64,000 nt of DNA, from the IMG/VR virus record IMGVR_UViG_3300046660_000488, positions 310,001 to 374,000 of that record; one strand, written 5' to 3'. The position numbers and the translations under genes were made by a program. Below are positions 40,467 to 48,494 of the stretch, one piece after another. Below the pieces are notes generated by a model that had not been told where the DNA came from, did no database searches, and was given only the letters and a program-made list of their open reading frames with translations. The number at the start of each line of letters is the position of its first letter. Position 1 is the first letter of the stretch. This DNA comes from a virus.

Positions 40467-40706
40467 TTATTTCTTTGGGGGCGCTTTAGGAAGCCTATTT
40501 ACGAACGCAGGATTTGTGACCCTATAGTTCGTACCACAGTTGGAGCAATAGAAATCCACGTAACGAAAGATGACATTCTTGAACCCAAGTTCCGACACGC
40601 TTCCGCAATCGCAACTAAAGCACAATGGTCCATCTACCGTCAGACGTCGATCTTGGTTTGCTTCTACCTTTGGTTCTTTACCGCCCGGAAAACGAATGAT
40701 CTCCAT
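40467..40706 (-). CDS. zinc-ribbon protein (79 aa)
   Basis: Cysteines FSCDCG (residues about 30-35) and FYCSNCG (52-58) form a zinc ribbon. Flanks are basic. A CATAAATA box is 44 bases upstream. Small zinc ribbons in phages bind RNA polymerase or nucleic acid; no target is visible. Confidence 0.65.
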   Translation of the reverse strand: MEIIRFPGGKEPKVEANQDRRLTVDGPLCFSCDCGSVSELGFKNVIFRYVDFYCSNCGTNYRVTNPAFVNRLPKAPPKK

Positions 40707-40749
40707 ACCCTTACGCCCGTGGACCCACCCACTAAACTTGTTACCAAAA

Positions 40750-40757
40750 TATTTATG
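40750..40757 (-). promoter_or_regulatory. late-type box CATAAATA
   Basis: Minus-strand box for the zinc-ribbon gene. Confidence 0.5.
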
Positions 40758-40825
40758 GGGTCCTATGCCACAAATAAGACGCCTTTTGCTTTGGACGGTG
40801 GGTGACTAACGATGCACGCTAGGGG

Positions 40826-42829
40826 TTAATGATCGTTCATATACACCAGAGCGAGGCCGCCGCCTGATGTGCCCGGCCGGGTTCCCGTGTTCAGGGACGT
40901 GACCGCACTTGGGGCCTGAACCGGCGGCTCGTTGTAAAGTGTCGCGCCGACTTGCAGAGAGCTACCGCCGGTGTTGAACCGCGCCAACACGGTGGTTCCA
41001 TTATACGTCCCGGTAAAACTTCCACCCACTCCGTAACTGGCATAGGCCACGGGCGGATAACTTGTGGAGTCCGAATAATTGATGGTGCTGTTGTACGGCC
41101 GCGTTGATCCATAACCGTAGAGCATCACCGTGGGCAAAAGCTCTGCGAATGTGGTCGAGGCATGGCTGATCGGGCAACCGGCGGCTCCGAACGATCCGCT
41201 GGAAGCACCCGAACCGACCCGCAGTTCCTTGCCATCATTTACGCCGCCGTTGACGCGGAACGCCAAACGAGGGGCTGTGACGTTGGCGACCTGATCGGGG
41301 GCCGCGTTGAAGTTGGTCTGCACGAGGCTGAACGAGGTTTCATCACCAAGGCATTGGTAATCCCAGACCGCAGTTTCGCCATAGGATTGCGGACCGCCCT
41401 TCGAATCATCCGACCAGTACGCACCAACTGCGGACGCCGTGCCCGCGAGGTGGACCCGCAACGTCCCAGCGTAACCCTGACCGGGGATCGTGACCGTGGT
41501 CGCAATGGACGATTGGGGAGCAGCCGCCGTCTGGACGTAAGGAACGTTCTGGCTGAGACCTCCAGCATAGACTGCCACGGGTGTCGGTCCGGTGAGTGTG
41601 ACATAGCCCGTATAACCCGCTGCGATGAACTGGTTGGCCGAGTATTTCCGCAGGAAGGGAACGGACACACCGGTGGTTCCCAGCGGGTTGAAATCGACCG
41701 GGCCGTAGGATACCGGCGACCCTTGTTGCGCGTAGGTCTGGTCGATCCAGCGGAAGTACCGGACGTCAACGGCGGTGGTGACCGCGAGATCAGATTGTAG
41801 AGCGACAATGCTCTTGATGTTAGCCACACCAACCGTCGCGACTTGCGACCACGACGAGCCGTTGTAGCGGAAGATGTAGACCGTCGTCCGCAGGTGGTTC
41901 AGGGCGAAGAAATGGGTTCCGTCCGGCGAGAAGACACCTTGGATGAAATGCCGATTGTTCGTTTCAAGGTAGAACGCCTGCACGCTCGCGCCCGTTGCTC
42001 CGCTCAATGTGCTGATGGCCACCACGGCGTGGTTGTCACCGTCGCCATTTCCGAACGCGGCGATGTGTTGCTTGGTCGGTGAGACCACGCAAGCGAACTG
42101 GTTGTTGTTTCCAAAACCGGCTTCACCACCATCCGGATCGTACGGCCAGCCGCTGAAGCTGGTCATCGTATACTGAGTGTAGGGCGTCGCCCCTGTCGCT
42201 GAATACAGGAACCGATTACTCGGGCCTGAAATGTATTTCTCATCGTCCGTGACCGACAAATTGACCGGAGATTCCGCGCCACTCATTAGGTACAGCGGCA
42301 ACGAGCCAATCGAGACGCGCGAGCTATAGTTTGGCGATCCGTTCGCATTGGTGTCAAAGCGCCAGACCGTGCCGCCGGAGTCGAGCAAGTAAACTCGCGT
42401 ACCCGTCGTATTGAACGTGATCGCACGGAAATATCCCGTGCCCCAGCCGGATGACGTATCGGCGTACGATCCTGACCCGGAGCCGTCTTCCTTAGCGGTT
42501 TGGAGGTAACCAATCGTGTCCTGAGCAACCGTACCGGAATAGACCCAGCCGTTGGAATTGCGGACGATCACTGCCGAGTACGGTGATCCCGTGGCGGACA
42601 GGCGAGTCGTCAGGTCGTAATAAGTACCAGACCCGGTGTCAGCGGCGTTCGACGCACCGTAGAAATGGTGGAAGCTGAGCGGGCCTGATGTGGGGATGCC
42701 TTGATTTGCTACGGTATCGGGAACAAACGGCCCGCCGCGATAATAATTCGAAAGCTTGATCGGCGCCGAGCCGCCGAATTCGGCCACCAAGTCGCTGAAG
42801 CTGATTTTGCCGTTTGTGGGAAGAGCCAT
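40826..42829 (-). CDS. tail fibre/adhesin-like virion protein
   Basis: 667 aa. N-terminus has GKISFSDLVAEFGGSAPIKL followed by SNYYRGG, a recurring attachment motif of phage tail-fibre proteins, plus a second copy-like GPLSFHHFYGAS near 48-59. The middle (about 110-420) looks like a beta-propeller (repeated hydrophobic strands with FNTTGTRVYLLD, FSPDGTHFFALN), and the rest is Ser/Thr/Gly-rich beta. Probably receptor binding. An AATAAATA box ends four bases before the ATG, predicting a leaderless late mRNA. Confidence 0.75.
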   Translation of the reverse strand: MALPTNGKISFSDLVAEFGGSAPIKLSNYYRGGPFVPDTVANQGIPTSGPLSFHHFYGASNAADTGSGTYYDLTTRLSATGSPYSAVIVRNSNGWVYSGTVAQDTIGYLQTAKEDGSGSGSYADTSSGWGTGYFRAITFNTTGTRVYLLDSGGTVWRFDTNANGSPNYSSRVSIGSLPLYLMSGAESPVNLSVTDDEKYISGPSNRFLYSATGATPYTQYTMTSFSGWPYDPDGGEAGFGNNNQFACVVSPTKQHIAAFGNGDGDNHAVVAISTLSGATGASVQAFYLETNNRHFIQGVFSPDGTHFFALNHLRTTVYIFRYNGSSWSQVATVGVANIKSIVALQSDLAVTTAVDVRYFRWIDQTYAQQGSPVSYGPVDFNPLGTTGVSVPFLRKYSANQFIAAGYTGYVTLTGPTPVAVYAGGLSQNVPYVQTAAAPQSSIATTVTIPGQGYAGTLRVHLAGTASAVGAYWSDDSKGGPQSYGETAVWDYQCLGDETSFSLVQTNFNAAPDQVANVTAPRLAFRVNGGVNDGKELRVGSGASSGSFGAAGCPISHASTTFAELLPTVMLYGYGSTRPYNSTINYSDSTSYPPVAYASYGVGGSFTGTYNGTTVLARFNTGGSSLQVGATLYNEPPVQAPSAVTSLNTGTRPGTSGGGLALVYMNDH

Positions 42830-42833
42830 GCCG

Positions 42834-42841
42834 TATTTATT
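42834..42841 (-). promoter_or_regulatory. late-type box AATAAATA, leaderless geometry
   Basis: Minus-strand AATAAATAC; only four bases (CGGC) separate the box from the ATG at 42829. Confidence 0.55.
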
Positions 42842-42851
42842 TGGTTGACCA
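42842..42851. promoter_or_regulatory. TGGTTGACCA element
   Basis: Full copy of the recurrent element, 33 bases before the HNH gene on the plus strand and abutting the late box of the minus-strand fibre gene: early and late signals back to back. Confidence 0.45.
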
Positions 42852-42883
42852 CATCAACATTTCGTGCTCAAACCCCCGGTATT

Positions 42884-43291
42884 ATGGCCGCAACAGACCG
42901 CCTCTTGGATCGCAAAGAATTCGGCGAGCGTGTATACGCCCGTGACAAGCACAAGTGCGTCTTCTGCGGAGCAAAGGCTGACGACCCTCACCACATCTTG
43001 GATCGCAAGCTCTATCCGGATGGCGGCTATTACCTGAACAACGGCGCGTCCGTCTGCAACCCGTGCCACATGAAATGCGAGACCGGTGAGTTCACCGTCG
43101 AGCAGGTTCGAGTCAAGGCTGGGATCACCGATCCGATCTACCCGCCGGGCATCACGGCCGACATGGTCGTGGACAAATGGGGCAACCAGTATCTGGAGGA
43201 TGGGCGGCGGATCAAAGGCCCACTGTTCGAGGACACGGCCGTTCAGAAACTGTTCAAGCGCGATCTGTGGATGTTCGAAGACCATGAGTAA
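42884..43291 (+). CDS. HNH endonuclease
   Basis: 135 aa. HNH motif: CVFCGAKADDPHHILDRK (residues about 25-42), N-x-x-S-V near 53-57 and CNPCHMKCE near 58-66 with two CxxC pairs as structural zinc. Standalone small HNH nucleases in phages act in homing or packaging; no intron lies nearby. It heads the unit leading to the RNA-ligase genes. Confidence 0.82.
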   Translation: MAATDRLLDRKEFGERVYARDKHKCVFCGAKADDPHHILDRKLYPDGGYYLNNGASVCNPCHMKCETGEFTVEQVRVKAGITDPIYPPGITADMVVDKWGNQYLEDGRRIKGPLFEDTAVQKLFKRDLWMFEDHE

Positions 43292-43559
43292 GAAGAGCCT
43301 CAGCACCTACCATTTCACGGTCAACGGCAGTCCCGAGAAAGTCTGCGATCTGAAATCCACTATCTATGACGAGGCAGTCGCGGCGATCCCTGCAATGCTG
43401 AGTGAGCCAGAGAAGCAGTATCCGCTCGAAATCACGATCTGGGTTCCGGACCTTCTTCCCGACTATGGGCCGTATGATTACTACATCGAAAAGCCGGGTG
43501 GTGCTGTCGCCATTGCTGTGACCCGGCCGGATGGAACAAAGATGGCCATCTACACTTGA
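43284..43559 (+). CDS. hypothetical phage protein (91 aa)
   Basis: ATG overlapping the HNH stop by eight bases. 91-residue soluble protein with many Pro/Tyr in the second half. Family unknown. The RNA-ligase promoter begins at its stop. Confidence 0.65.
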   Translation: MSKKSLSTYHFTVNGSPEKVCDLKSTIYDEAVAAIPAMLSEPEKQYPLEITIWVPDLLPDYGPYDYYIEKPGGAVAIAVTRPDGTKMAIYT

Positions 43560-43583
43560 CTTGGGTCGTATCTCCAGTATAAT
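43556..43583 (+). promoter_or_regulatory. sigma70-like promoter for the RNA-repair genes
   Basis: TTGACT (43556-43561), 16-base spacer, perfect TATAAT (43578-43583), 37 bases before the RNA ligase start. Confidence 0.7.
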
Positions 43584-43619
43584 GGGAGCTTCTATTCAAC
43601 CCTCAATGAGGAGGCGGCC

Positions 43620-44276
43620 ATGCTGGACTACTCGATCCTGCACAAATATCCGCATACGCCGCACCTGCCTCAGTCGCGGTCGCGGACCGATGACGACCGG
43701 GTTCTGACCAAGACCACGCACCTTCTGGGCATGGACGTCGTGATGTCGGAGAAGATGGATGGCGAGAACGCCTCCCTCTACAACCATCACATCCACGCCC
43801 GGTCGCTGGACTCGCGTCCTCGCCCTGATCAGGACTGGGTTCGCCGGTTCTGGTCCAACCGACGCGCCGACATTCCGGCCAAGTGGCGGGTCTGCGGCGA
43901 GAACCTGTGGGCCAAGCACTCGATCATCTACGACAACCTCCCGAGCTACTTCCTTGGGTTCTCCATCTGGAATGACGAGAACGTCACGCTGGGTTGGGAC
44001 GAAACGCTGGAGTGGTTCAAGCTGCTGGACATCATCCCGGTTCGCGAACTCTATCGCGGCCCGTACTCGGATGACGTGGTCCTCGACCTCATCAGCAAGA
44101 TGAACCCGGACAAGCAAGAAGGGTTTGTCGTCCGCAACATCAACTCGTTCTCGCATGACGATTTCGAGTTGAATGCGGCCAAGTACGTTCGGCCCAAGCA
44201 CGTGCAGACCGATCAGCACTGGCTACACGGCGCCATCACGCCAAACGGGCTCGCCCCGGACGGCCAGCAACAGTAA
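43620..44276 (+). CDS. RNA ligase (Rnl2-like nucleotidyltransferase)
   Basis: ATP-dependent ligation of RNA ends. 218 aa. Motif I EKMDGEN (K45 is the adenylation site), a GEN at 93-95, motif III FLGFSIWND near 111-119, motif IV EGFVVR at 167-172, and motif V KYVRPKH at 188-194. It has only the catalytic domain. Together with the phosphatase-kinase and HD genes downstream it makes a tRNA-break repair set as in T4 (Pnkp/Rnl1). Good GGAGG ribosome site. Confidence 0.88.
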   Translation: MLDYSILHKYPHTPHLPQSRSRTDDDRVLTKTTHLLGMDVVMSEKMDGENASLYNHHIHARSLDSRPRPDQDWVRRFWSNRRADIPAKWRVCGENLWAKHSIIYDNLPSYFLGFSIWNDENVTLGWDETLEWFKLLDIIPVRELYRGPYSDDVVLDLISKMNPDKQEGFVVRNINSFSHDDFELNAAKYVRPKHVQTDQHWLHGAITPNGLAPDGQQQ

Positions 44277-44287
44277 CGGACGCTTTC

Positions 44288-44530
44288 ATGTCCCATATGA
44301 AATACCTCGTGCACGACAAAAATGGGGTGGAAGAGCCTTTCATCTTCCCCGAGACAATTGAGCACGTAGAAATGGCCGACCTTCTGGGTGTTGAAAACAA
44401 CGTCGTCTCGGCGGGTTTCTTCACCATCACCGATAGGGGCGCGTCCTGCTACGGTTCGTCGATGACGCTGATGGTCAGCGCCCGCCGGATCGAGGACCGC
44501 GACCTCATCAACCGTTTAGCGGGGTACTGA
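44288..44530 (+). CDS. hypothetical phage protein (80 aa)
   Basis: ATG 44288, between the ligase and Pnkp-like genes. 80 residues, soluble, mixed fold. No motif recognised. Its placement inside the repair operon is the only functional hint. Confidence 0.65.
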   Translation: MSHMKYLVHDKNGVEEPFIFPETIEHVEMADLLGVENNVVSAGFFTITDRGASCYGSSMTLMVSARRIEDRDLINRLAGY

Positions 44531-44531
44531 C

Positions 44532-45509
44532 ATGATCCGGGCGATCATCGTTGACATGGACGGGACGCTCGCGAACGTGAAGCACCGTCTGCATTATCTG
44601 AGCCGCTTGCCCAAGGGCATGTCGAGCTTCGAGACCTACCATGGCCTGATCGACCAGCCCAAGGACTGGACGAGCTTCCATGACGCCTGCGTGGACGACA
44701 CGCCCATCGAAGCGGTGGCGTGGCTGGTCACGGCCCTGTTCGCCACCACGAGCCTGTCGAGTGGCAAGTACGCCATCGTCATCGTCTCGGCGCGCCATGA
44801 GCCCTATCGCGAGCGGACCGAAGCGTGGCTGGCCAAATTCGGCATCCCCCACGACCGCCTGTATATGCGGACGGACGAGGACACGCGACCGGACCACGAG
44901 ATCAAGGCGGACATCCTCGCCCAGATGATGGACGACGGATACGAGCCGTGGCTGGCCATCGACGACCGGCCGGAGGTCTGCGACATGTGGGAGAGCTTCG
45001 GGATCGCGGTCCTGCGGTGCTCCTACGAGGACGTACAGGCCAAGTACGCTGGCAAGGTGATGGTGACCCTGCTCGTCGGCCCGTCCGGCGCCGGGAAGTC
45101 CACCTACGCCAAGAAGCACTTCAAGCCGGGCGAGATCATCGAAACCGACGCCATCCGTGAAGCGGAAGGTTTGGGTCATGATCCGGACGCGCTGGCTCTG
45201 ACCTTCAAGCTGGCGCGCGGCTATGCCAAGGCGCGGCTTGATGCTGGCCTGCCGGTGGTCATCGACGCGACCAACCTTCGCAAGAAGGATCGCGCCCATT
45301 TCACCCGGCTCGTCCCGACCGGCGCGTTGATCAAGTACGTCCTGATCGACCGCAACTACGAGGACAAGGTCGAGACCAAGGGCGACCGGCTCGCCGACAT
45401 CGTGGACCGGCATCACCGGTATTTCCGCGACACGACGATGAAGGACATGAAGCTGGCCGATGGGCTGGGCAACGTCATCGTCGAAGACAAGCGTATCGGT
45501 CGCCGCTAA
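44532..45509 (+). CDS. polynucleotide phosphatase-kinase, phosphatase-first order
   Basis: 325 aa. N-terminal HAD phosphatase: DMDGT at 8-12, VSARHE near 85-90, AIDDRPEV near 142-149. C-terminal P-loop kinase: GPSGAGKST at 183-191, ETDAIR near 204-209, DATNL near 242-246. This is the T4 Pnkp pair of activities (3' phosphatase, 5' kinase) with the domain order reversed relative to T4, where kinase comes first. It would prepare RNA ends for the adjacent ligase. A DNA substrate or metabolic role cannot be excluded. Confidence 0.85.
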   Translation: MIRAIIVDMDGTLANVKHRLHYLSRLPKGMSSFETYHGLIDQPKDWTSFHDACVDDTPIEAVAWLVTALFATTSLSSGKYAIVIVSARHEPYRERTEAWLAKFGIPHDRLYMRTDEDTRPDHEIKADILAQMMDDGYEPWLAIDDRPEVCDMWESFGIAVLRCSYEDVQAKYAGKVMVTLLVGPSGAGKSTYAKKHFKPGEIIETDAIREAEGLGHDPDALALTFKLARGYAKARLDAGLPVVIDATNLRKKDRAHFTRLVPTGALIKYVLIDRNYEDKVETKGDRLADIVDRHHRYFRDTTMKDMKLADGLGNVIVEDKRIGRR

Positions 45510-45529
45510 CCCGGCGGCCGATATTCTCG

Positions 45530-45559
45530 TTGACGAATTTCTATTTTCGGGCGTATGAT
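45530..45559 (+). promoter_or_regulatory. sigma70-like promoter for HD gene
   Basis: TTGACG (45530-45535), 18-base spacer, TATGAT (45554-45559), 27 bases before the TTG start. Confidence 0.5.
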
Positions 45560-45585
45560 CTCGCGGAATCTCGTAGGAGAATGCC

Positions 45586-46269
45586 TTGCTTCGCCATGTC
45601 CGCCACGTCCGAGAAATGCCGTTCCTCGCCAAGCAATGGTCGCTGATCCATGACGCCGAAGGCATGTTTCCGGACTGGAAGGAATTCTGGCGGATCATCG
45701 AGTGCTACAATGAGAAGCACCGTTCCTACCACGCGCTCGACCACCTGATCTTCGGCCTCAAGGAAATTGAACGGCTGGGCAAGGAATTGTCCAACCGCAC
45801 GACCGTGACCTTGGCCTATTTCTACCACGACATCCGCTACGACCCGCACCGCAAGGACAACGAGGAAGTCAGTGCCATCCAACTGCGCGAGTACGCTCAG
45901 CGCCGGGGCTTCAGCCCGCATCGCACGACGATCTCGTTCAACCTCGTGATCGAGACCTCGCGCCACATGACGTCCAAGCTGCGCTCGCCGCACTGGAAGC
46001 TGATGAGCGACGCCGACATGGCGATCTTCGCCACGCCGCCCAAGACCTACATGAAGTACGCCAAGGGCATCTGGTCGGAATACTCGTTCGTCGGGATCGA
46101 AACCTACGTCGAGAACCGCTGCAAATTCCTCAAAAGTCTCGACGGCCTGAAAATCCTCTGGCTTCCTGACGGGGCCATGACGAAGGCCGAGCGCAACAAT
46201 ATCGCGCAGAAGAACGTCGCTCTCGAACTGGCGACCCTTCAGGAATGCCCGGCCCTAATCACTGGCTAA
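45586..46269 (+). CDS. HD-domain metal-dependent phosphohydrolase
   Basis: 227 aa. HD motif: H in YHALDH at 48-53, HD at 81-82 in FYHDIRYDP, and a distal D in SDADMAIF near 139-146. Resembles the predicted metal-dependent HD superfamily. TTG start with AGGAG seven bases upstream. Next to Pnkp and ligase, it may open 2',3'-cyclic phosphates or degrade nucleotides, but the substrate is not shown. Confidence 0.8.
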   Translation: MLRHVRHVREMPFLAKQWSLIHDAEGMFPDWKEFWRIIECYNEKHRSYHALDHLIFGLKEIERLGKELSNRTTVTLAYFYHDIRYDPHRKDNEEVSAIQLREYAQRRGFSPHRTTISFNLVIETSRHMTSKLRSPHWKLMSDADMAIFATPPKTYMKYAKGIWSEYSFVGIETYVENRCKFLKSLDGLKILWLPDGAMTKAERNNIAQKNVALELATLQECPALITG

Positions 46270-46386
46270 CGGGAACGGCCCACTGTCGCGGTGGGTCTCA
46301 TAGCGCACGTCTTGGCACGCTTCACATAGATAAGCCCCGCCCTTTACAGGGACGGGGCTTTCTTTTTGACAGTCTGAGCAGGGCAT
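46255..46386 (-). CDS. 43-aa zinc-ribbon micro-ORF
   Basis: ATG at 46386 to TAG at 46255 on the minus strand. Encodes CSDC (residues 3-6) and CEAC (21-24), the spacing of a zinc ribbon, within 43 residues. An AGTAAATA box ends five bases before the ATG. It starts eight bases after the M16 gene stop and spans the plus-strand terminator at 46332, so the hairpin DNA would be coding. Coincidence is possible. Confidence 0.45.
   Translation of the reverse strand: MPCSDCQKESPVPVKGGAYLCEACQDVRYETHRDSGPFPLASD
46332..46366 (+). terminator. intrinsic terminator after HD gene
   Basis: AAGCCCCG / CGGGGCTT with inner CCCT/AGGG stem, followed by TCTTTTT. Embedded in the coding frame of the micro-ORF on the other strand. 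Confidence 0.85.
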
Positions 46387-46391
46387 AGCCC

Positions 46392-46399
46392 TATTTACT
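46392..46399 (-). promoter_or_regulatory. late-type box AGTAAATA
   Basis: Minus-strand box ending five bases before the micro-ORF ATG; it overlaps the last codons of the M16 gene. Confidence 0.4.
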
Positions 46400-47735
46400 T
46401 GGTCTCTTCGACGTAGGCGCCGTGCAGCGCGTCGGTGAACAGGGTTTCGAAATCGATGCCCTCGGGGATGCCGCCAGCGACCACCAGAGTGGGGCTGATG
46501 GACGACAGAAGCTCTTGTGCCGCTTCGATCACTTCGTCGCGGGTCACCGACCGGTAGCGGTCGAGCAGGACTTGGTCCGACTCCGCCTCGCCCTTGGCGA
46601 ACAGTTGGGTGGCGACCGAGTCCGTCACATAGTCCGGGTTACGGTTCTGGGACAGTTGCTGGAGGATGATCTGGTTGCGCGAGCGCGTCCAGTCGGCTTC
46701 GGTGACTTCGCCCTGCGCGATGCGAACCAGTTCGCTGATCGCCGTCTTCAGAAATTCGACGACGTTGCCGGTCGAGGCCGAACCCTTGATGACGAAGAGC
46801 GACAGGTCTGCGTTGCGGAGCAGGCCCGAGCCCACCGAATAACAGAGAGCCTTGCGCTCGCGGGTGTTCTGGAACAGCGGTGAGGACATGCCGCCGCCCA
46901 GCACGTTGGCCAACATGGCGTACTTGGTCAGCGACAGGTCAATCGAGCCCGGCGCCGGGAAGGCGACGTACATGTGCGATTGCTCGAAGCGGTCGTCCTC
47001 GTGGATGGTCACGCCGCCGACGTACTGGGCCGGTTCGATGGCGACGGCCGGAGCGCGCTCCAGATGGCCGAAGTACTTCTCGCCCATGGCGACCAGAGCG
47101 TCGTGGTCCACGTCACCGGCCGCGATCAGCAGCATGTGCTCCGGGTGGTAGAAAGTCTTGACGTAGTTGAACAGGTCGTCCTGCGTGAACGACATGACAT
47201 TTTCGGACGTGCCAAGGATTTCGCGGCCCAGCGGAGTGTTGCCGTAGGCCGTCAGGTCCAACTGGGCGCGGGCGATGTGCGAAATCTTGTCGCCGTACTC
47301 GGCGATCTCTTCGCAGACCACGCCCTTCTCGCGCTCGATCTCGTCCATCGGGAAGGTGGCGTGACAGACGATGTCGGCGAGGATTTCCACCGACTTCTCC
47401 ATGTGCTCGCTCAGGCCCTCGACCAGATAAGAAGTGGCGGCCTTGCCGGTGGCGGCATTCACGTAGCCGCCGAGCACTTCGATCTGTTCGGCGATTTCCT
47501 TGACGTTCCGGTGCTTCGTGCCCTTGAACAGCACGTGCTCCAGATAGTGGGTGATCCCGTTCAACTCGCTGGTCTCGTTGCGAGCGCCGACCTTCGTGTA
47601 GACCGTGACCTGAACCTCGCCCGGCGTGGGACGCACGGCGCTGACCACGCGCAACCCGTTCGGGAGCGTGGTGATGGTGACGCCTTCCTTGGCGGAGACG
47701 ATGGTGTCGGGTGCGGTCTGGGTCAGGTTGGTCAA
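46395..47735 (-). CDS. M16-family zinc metallopeptidase (processing-peptidase-like)
   Basis: 446 aa from TTG 47735 (AAGGAG upstream), the size of a one-unit M16B peptidase. Inverted zinc motif HYLEH at residues 63-67, and the third ligand E142 lies 76 residues after E66, exactly as in the family. Also present: the Gly-rich LANVLGGGMSSPLFQ segment in the C-terminal half and a TRSRNQ region. Catalytically complete. Such peptidases degrade or process oligopeptides in bacteria and mitochondria and are very rare in phages, so acquisition from an alphaproteobacterial host is likely. No signal peptide: cytoplasmic. Confidence 0.9.
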   Translation of the reverse strand: MTNLTQTAPDTIVSAKEGVTITTLPNGLRVVSAVRPTPGEVQVTVYTKVGARNETSELNGITHYLEHVLFKGTKHRNVKEIAEQIEVLGGYVNAATGKAATSYLVEGLSEHMEKSVEILADIVCHATFPMDEIEREKGVVCEEIAEYGDKISHIARAQLDLTAYGNTPLGREILGTSENVMSFTQDDLFNYVKTFYHPEHMLLIAAGDVDHDALVAMGEKYFGHLERAPAVAIEPAQYVGGVTIHEDDRFEQSHMYVAFPAPGSIDLSLTKYAMLANVLGGGMSSPLFQNTRERKALCYSVGSGLLRNADLSLFVIKGSASTGNVVEFLKTAISELVRIAQGEVTEADWTRSRNQIILQQLSQNRNPDYVTDSVATQLFAKGEAESDQVLLDRYRSVTRDEVIEAAQELLSSISPTLVVAGGIPEGIDFETLFTDALHGAYVEETK

Positions 47736-47760
47736 AGGAACTCCTTGAAACTGAAAGAGC

Positions 47761-47792
47761 ACGGTAGACTGAAAACACGATCTCGTCAACCA
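47761..47792 (-). promoter_or_regulatory. TTGACG promoter with TGGTTGACG element for M16
   Basis: Minus strand: TTGACG (47784-47789) within TGGTTGACG, 17-base spacer, weak TACCGT (47761-47766). Confidence 0.4.
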
Positions 47793-47814
47793 GTTTTACT
47801 CTGTGCTGTATAGA

Positions 47815-47839
47815 TTTCTCTCAGAATAGCAGAGAGAAA
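47815..47839. repeat. 8-bp inverted repeat TTTCTCTC/GAGAGAAA
   Basis: Hairpin-capable repeat with a nine-base spacer in the divergent region between M16 and the 47880 gene; flanked by CTGTGCT at 47802. Could be an operator. Confidence 0.45.
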
Positions 47840-47867
47840 CGCCAAAACCAATTTCCACGTTTGGCCG

Positions 47868-47875
47868 CCTAAATA
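47868..47875 (+). promoter_or_regulatory. late-type box CCTAAATA, leaderless geometry
   Basis: Only AGGG separates the box from ATG 47880, so transcription would start at the ATG. Confidence 0.5.
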
Positions 47876-47879
47876 AGGG

Positions 47880-48494
47880 ATGGCCAACGAAATCGACATC
47901 GAAAAGATTCAGGAATCACCGCACCTTCTGGACATGCTGCTCCAGATGGAAGACGTGCTTGATTCGCTGGACATCTACGTTTTCAAGAACTGGTACAAGG
48001 GCGAGGTGGTCGAAGGACCCGGCGTGCGTCGGTATTGGCTCGATTTCACGCTGAAGTACAAGCACAACCAGATGCCCGATCCCAAGGCCGCCATGCGGTT
48101 GATCAAGCACGGCATCCGCGTTGACTTCTCCAAGGGTACGGAGAAATCCAAGGAATACAACGCCAACTACGATCAGACGGTTCACGACGACACTGTTCCA
48201 GTGCAGAAGGGCGACGCCCCGCCGGAAGAGAAAGACGTTCGCCCCGAGGACACGGTTTGGCTGGTGGCCATCAGCATCCCGCGTCGCCTCGTTGCTGAAC
48301 TGTCGGCCGAGCAGATCGACAACGAATACGACGACGAAGTCGATATCGAGGACGTCGATGACGCCATGGATACCGGCATCGACGACGAGAGCGAGGTCAT
48401 GGCTGACGAGAACGGCGCGTCCGCTGACGGCGCGGCTGATCCGATGGCCGACATGGGCGGCGCGCCTCCGCCTCAGCAGGGAGCGCCCCAATGA
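47880..48494 (+). CDS. conserved T4-like phage protein (204 aa)
   Basis: 204 aa. Conserved-looking core LLDMLLQMEDVLDSLDIYVF then NWYKGEVVEGPGVRRYW and KYKHNQMPDPKAAMRLIKHG (residues about 16-85), then an acidic, disordered C-terminal third rich in Asp/Glu/Gly/Pro. Late box and position with 48491 suggest a virion or assembly protein. No T4 number can be assigned. Confidence 0.7.
   Translation: MANEIDIEKIQESPHLLDMLLQMEDVLDSLDIYVFKNWYKGEVVEGPGVRRYWLDFTLKYKHNQMPDPKAAMRLIKHGIRVDFSKGTEKSKEYNANYDQTVHDDTVPVQKGDAPPEEKDVRPEDTVWLVAISIPRRLVAELSAEQIDNEYDDEVDIEDVDDAMDTGIDDESEVMADENGASADGAADPMADMGGAPPPQQGAPQ

Noticed and set aside
42884-43291. HNH gene as a homing endonuclease inside an intron or intein
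   Set aside because: Neighbouring genes are intact and not split, so a free-standing HNH nuclease is the simpler call.
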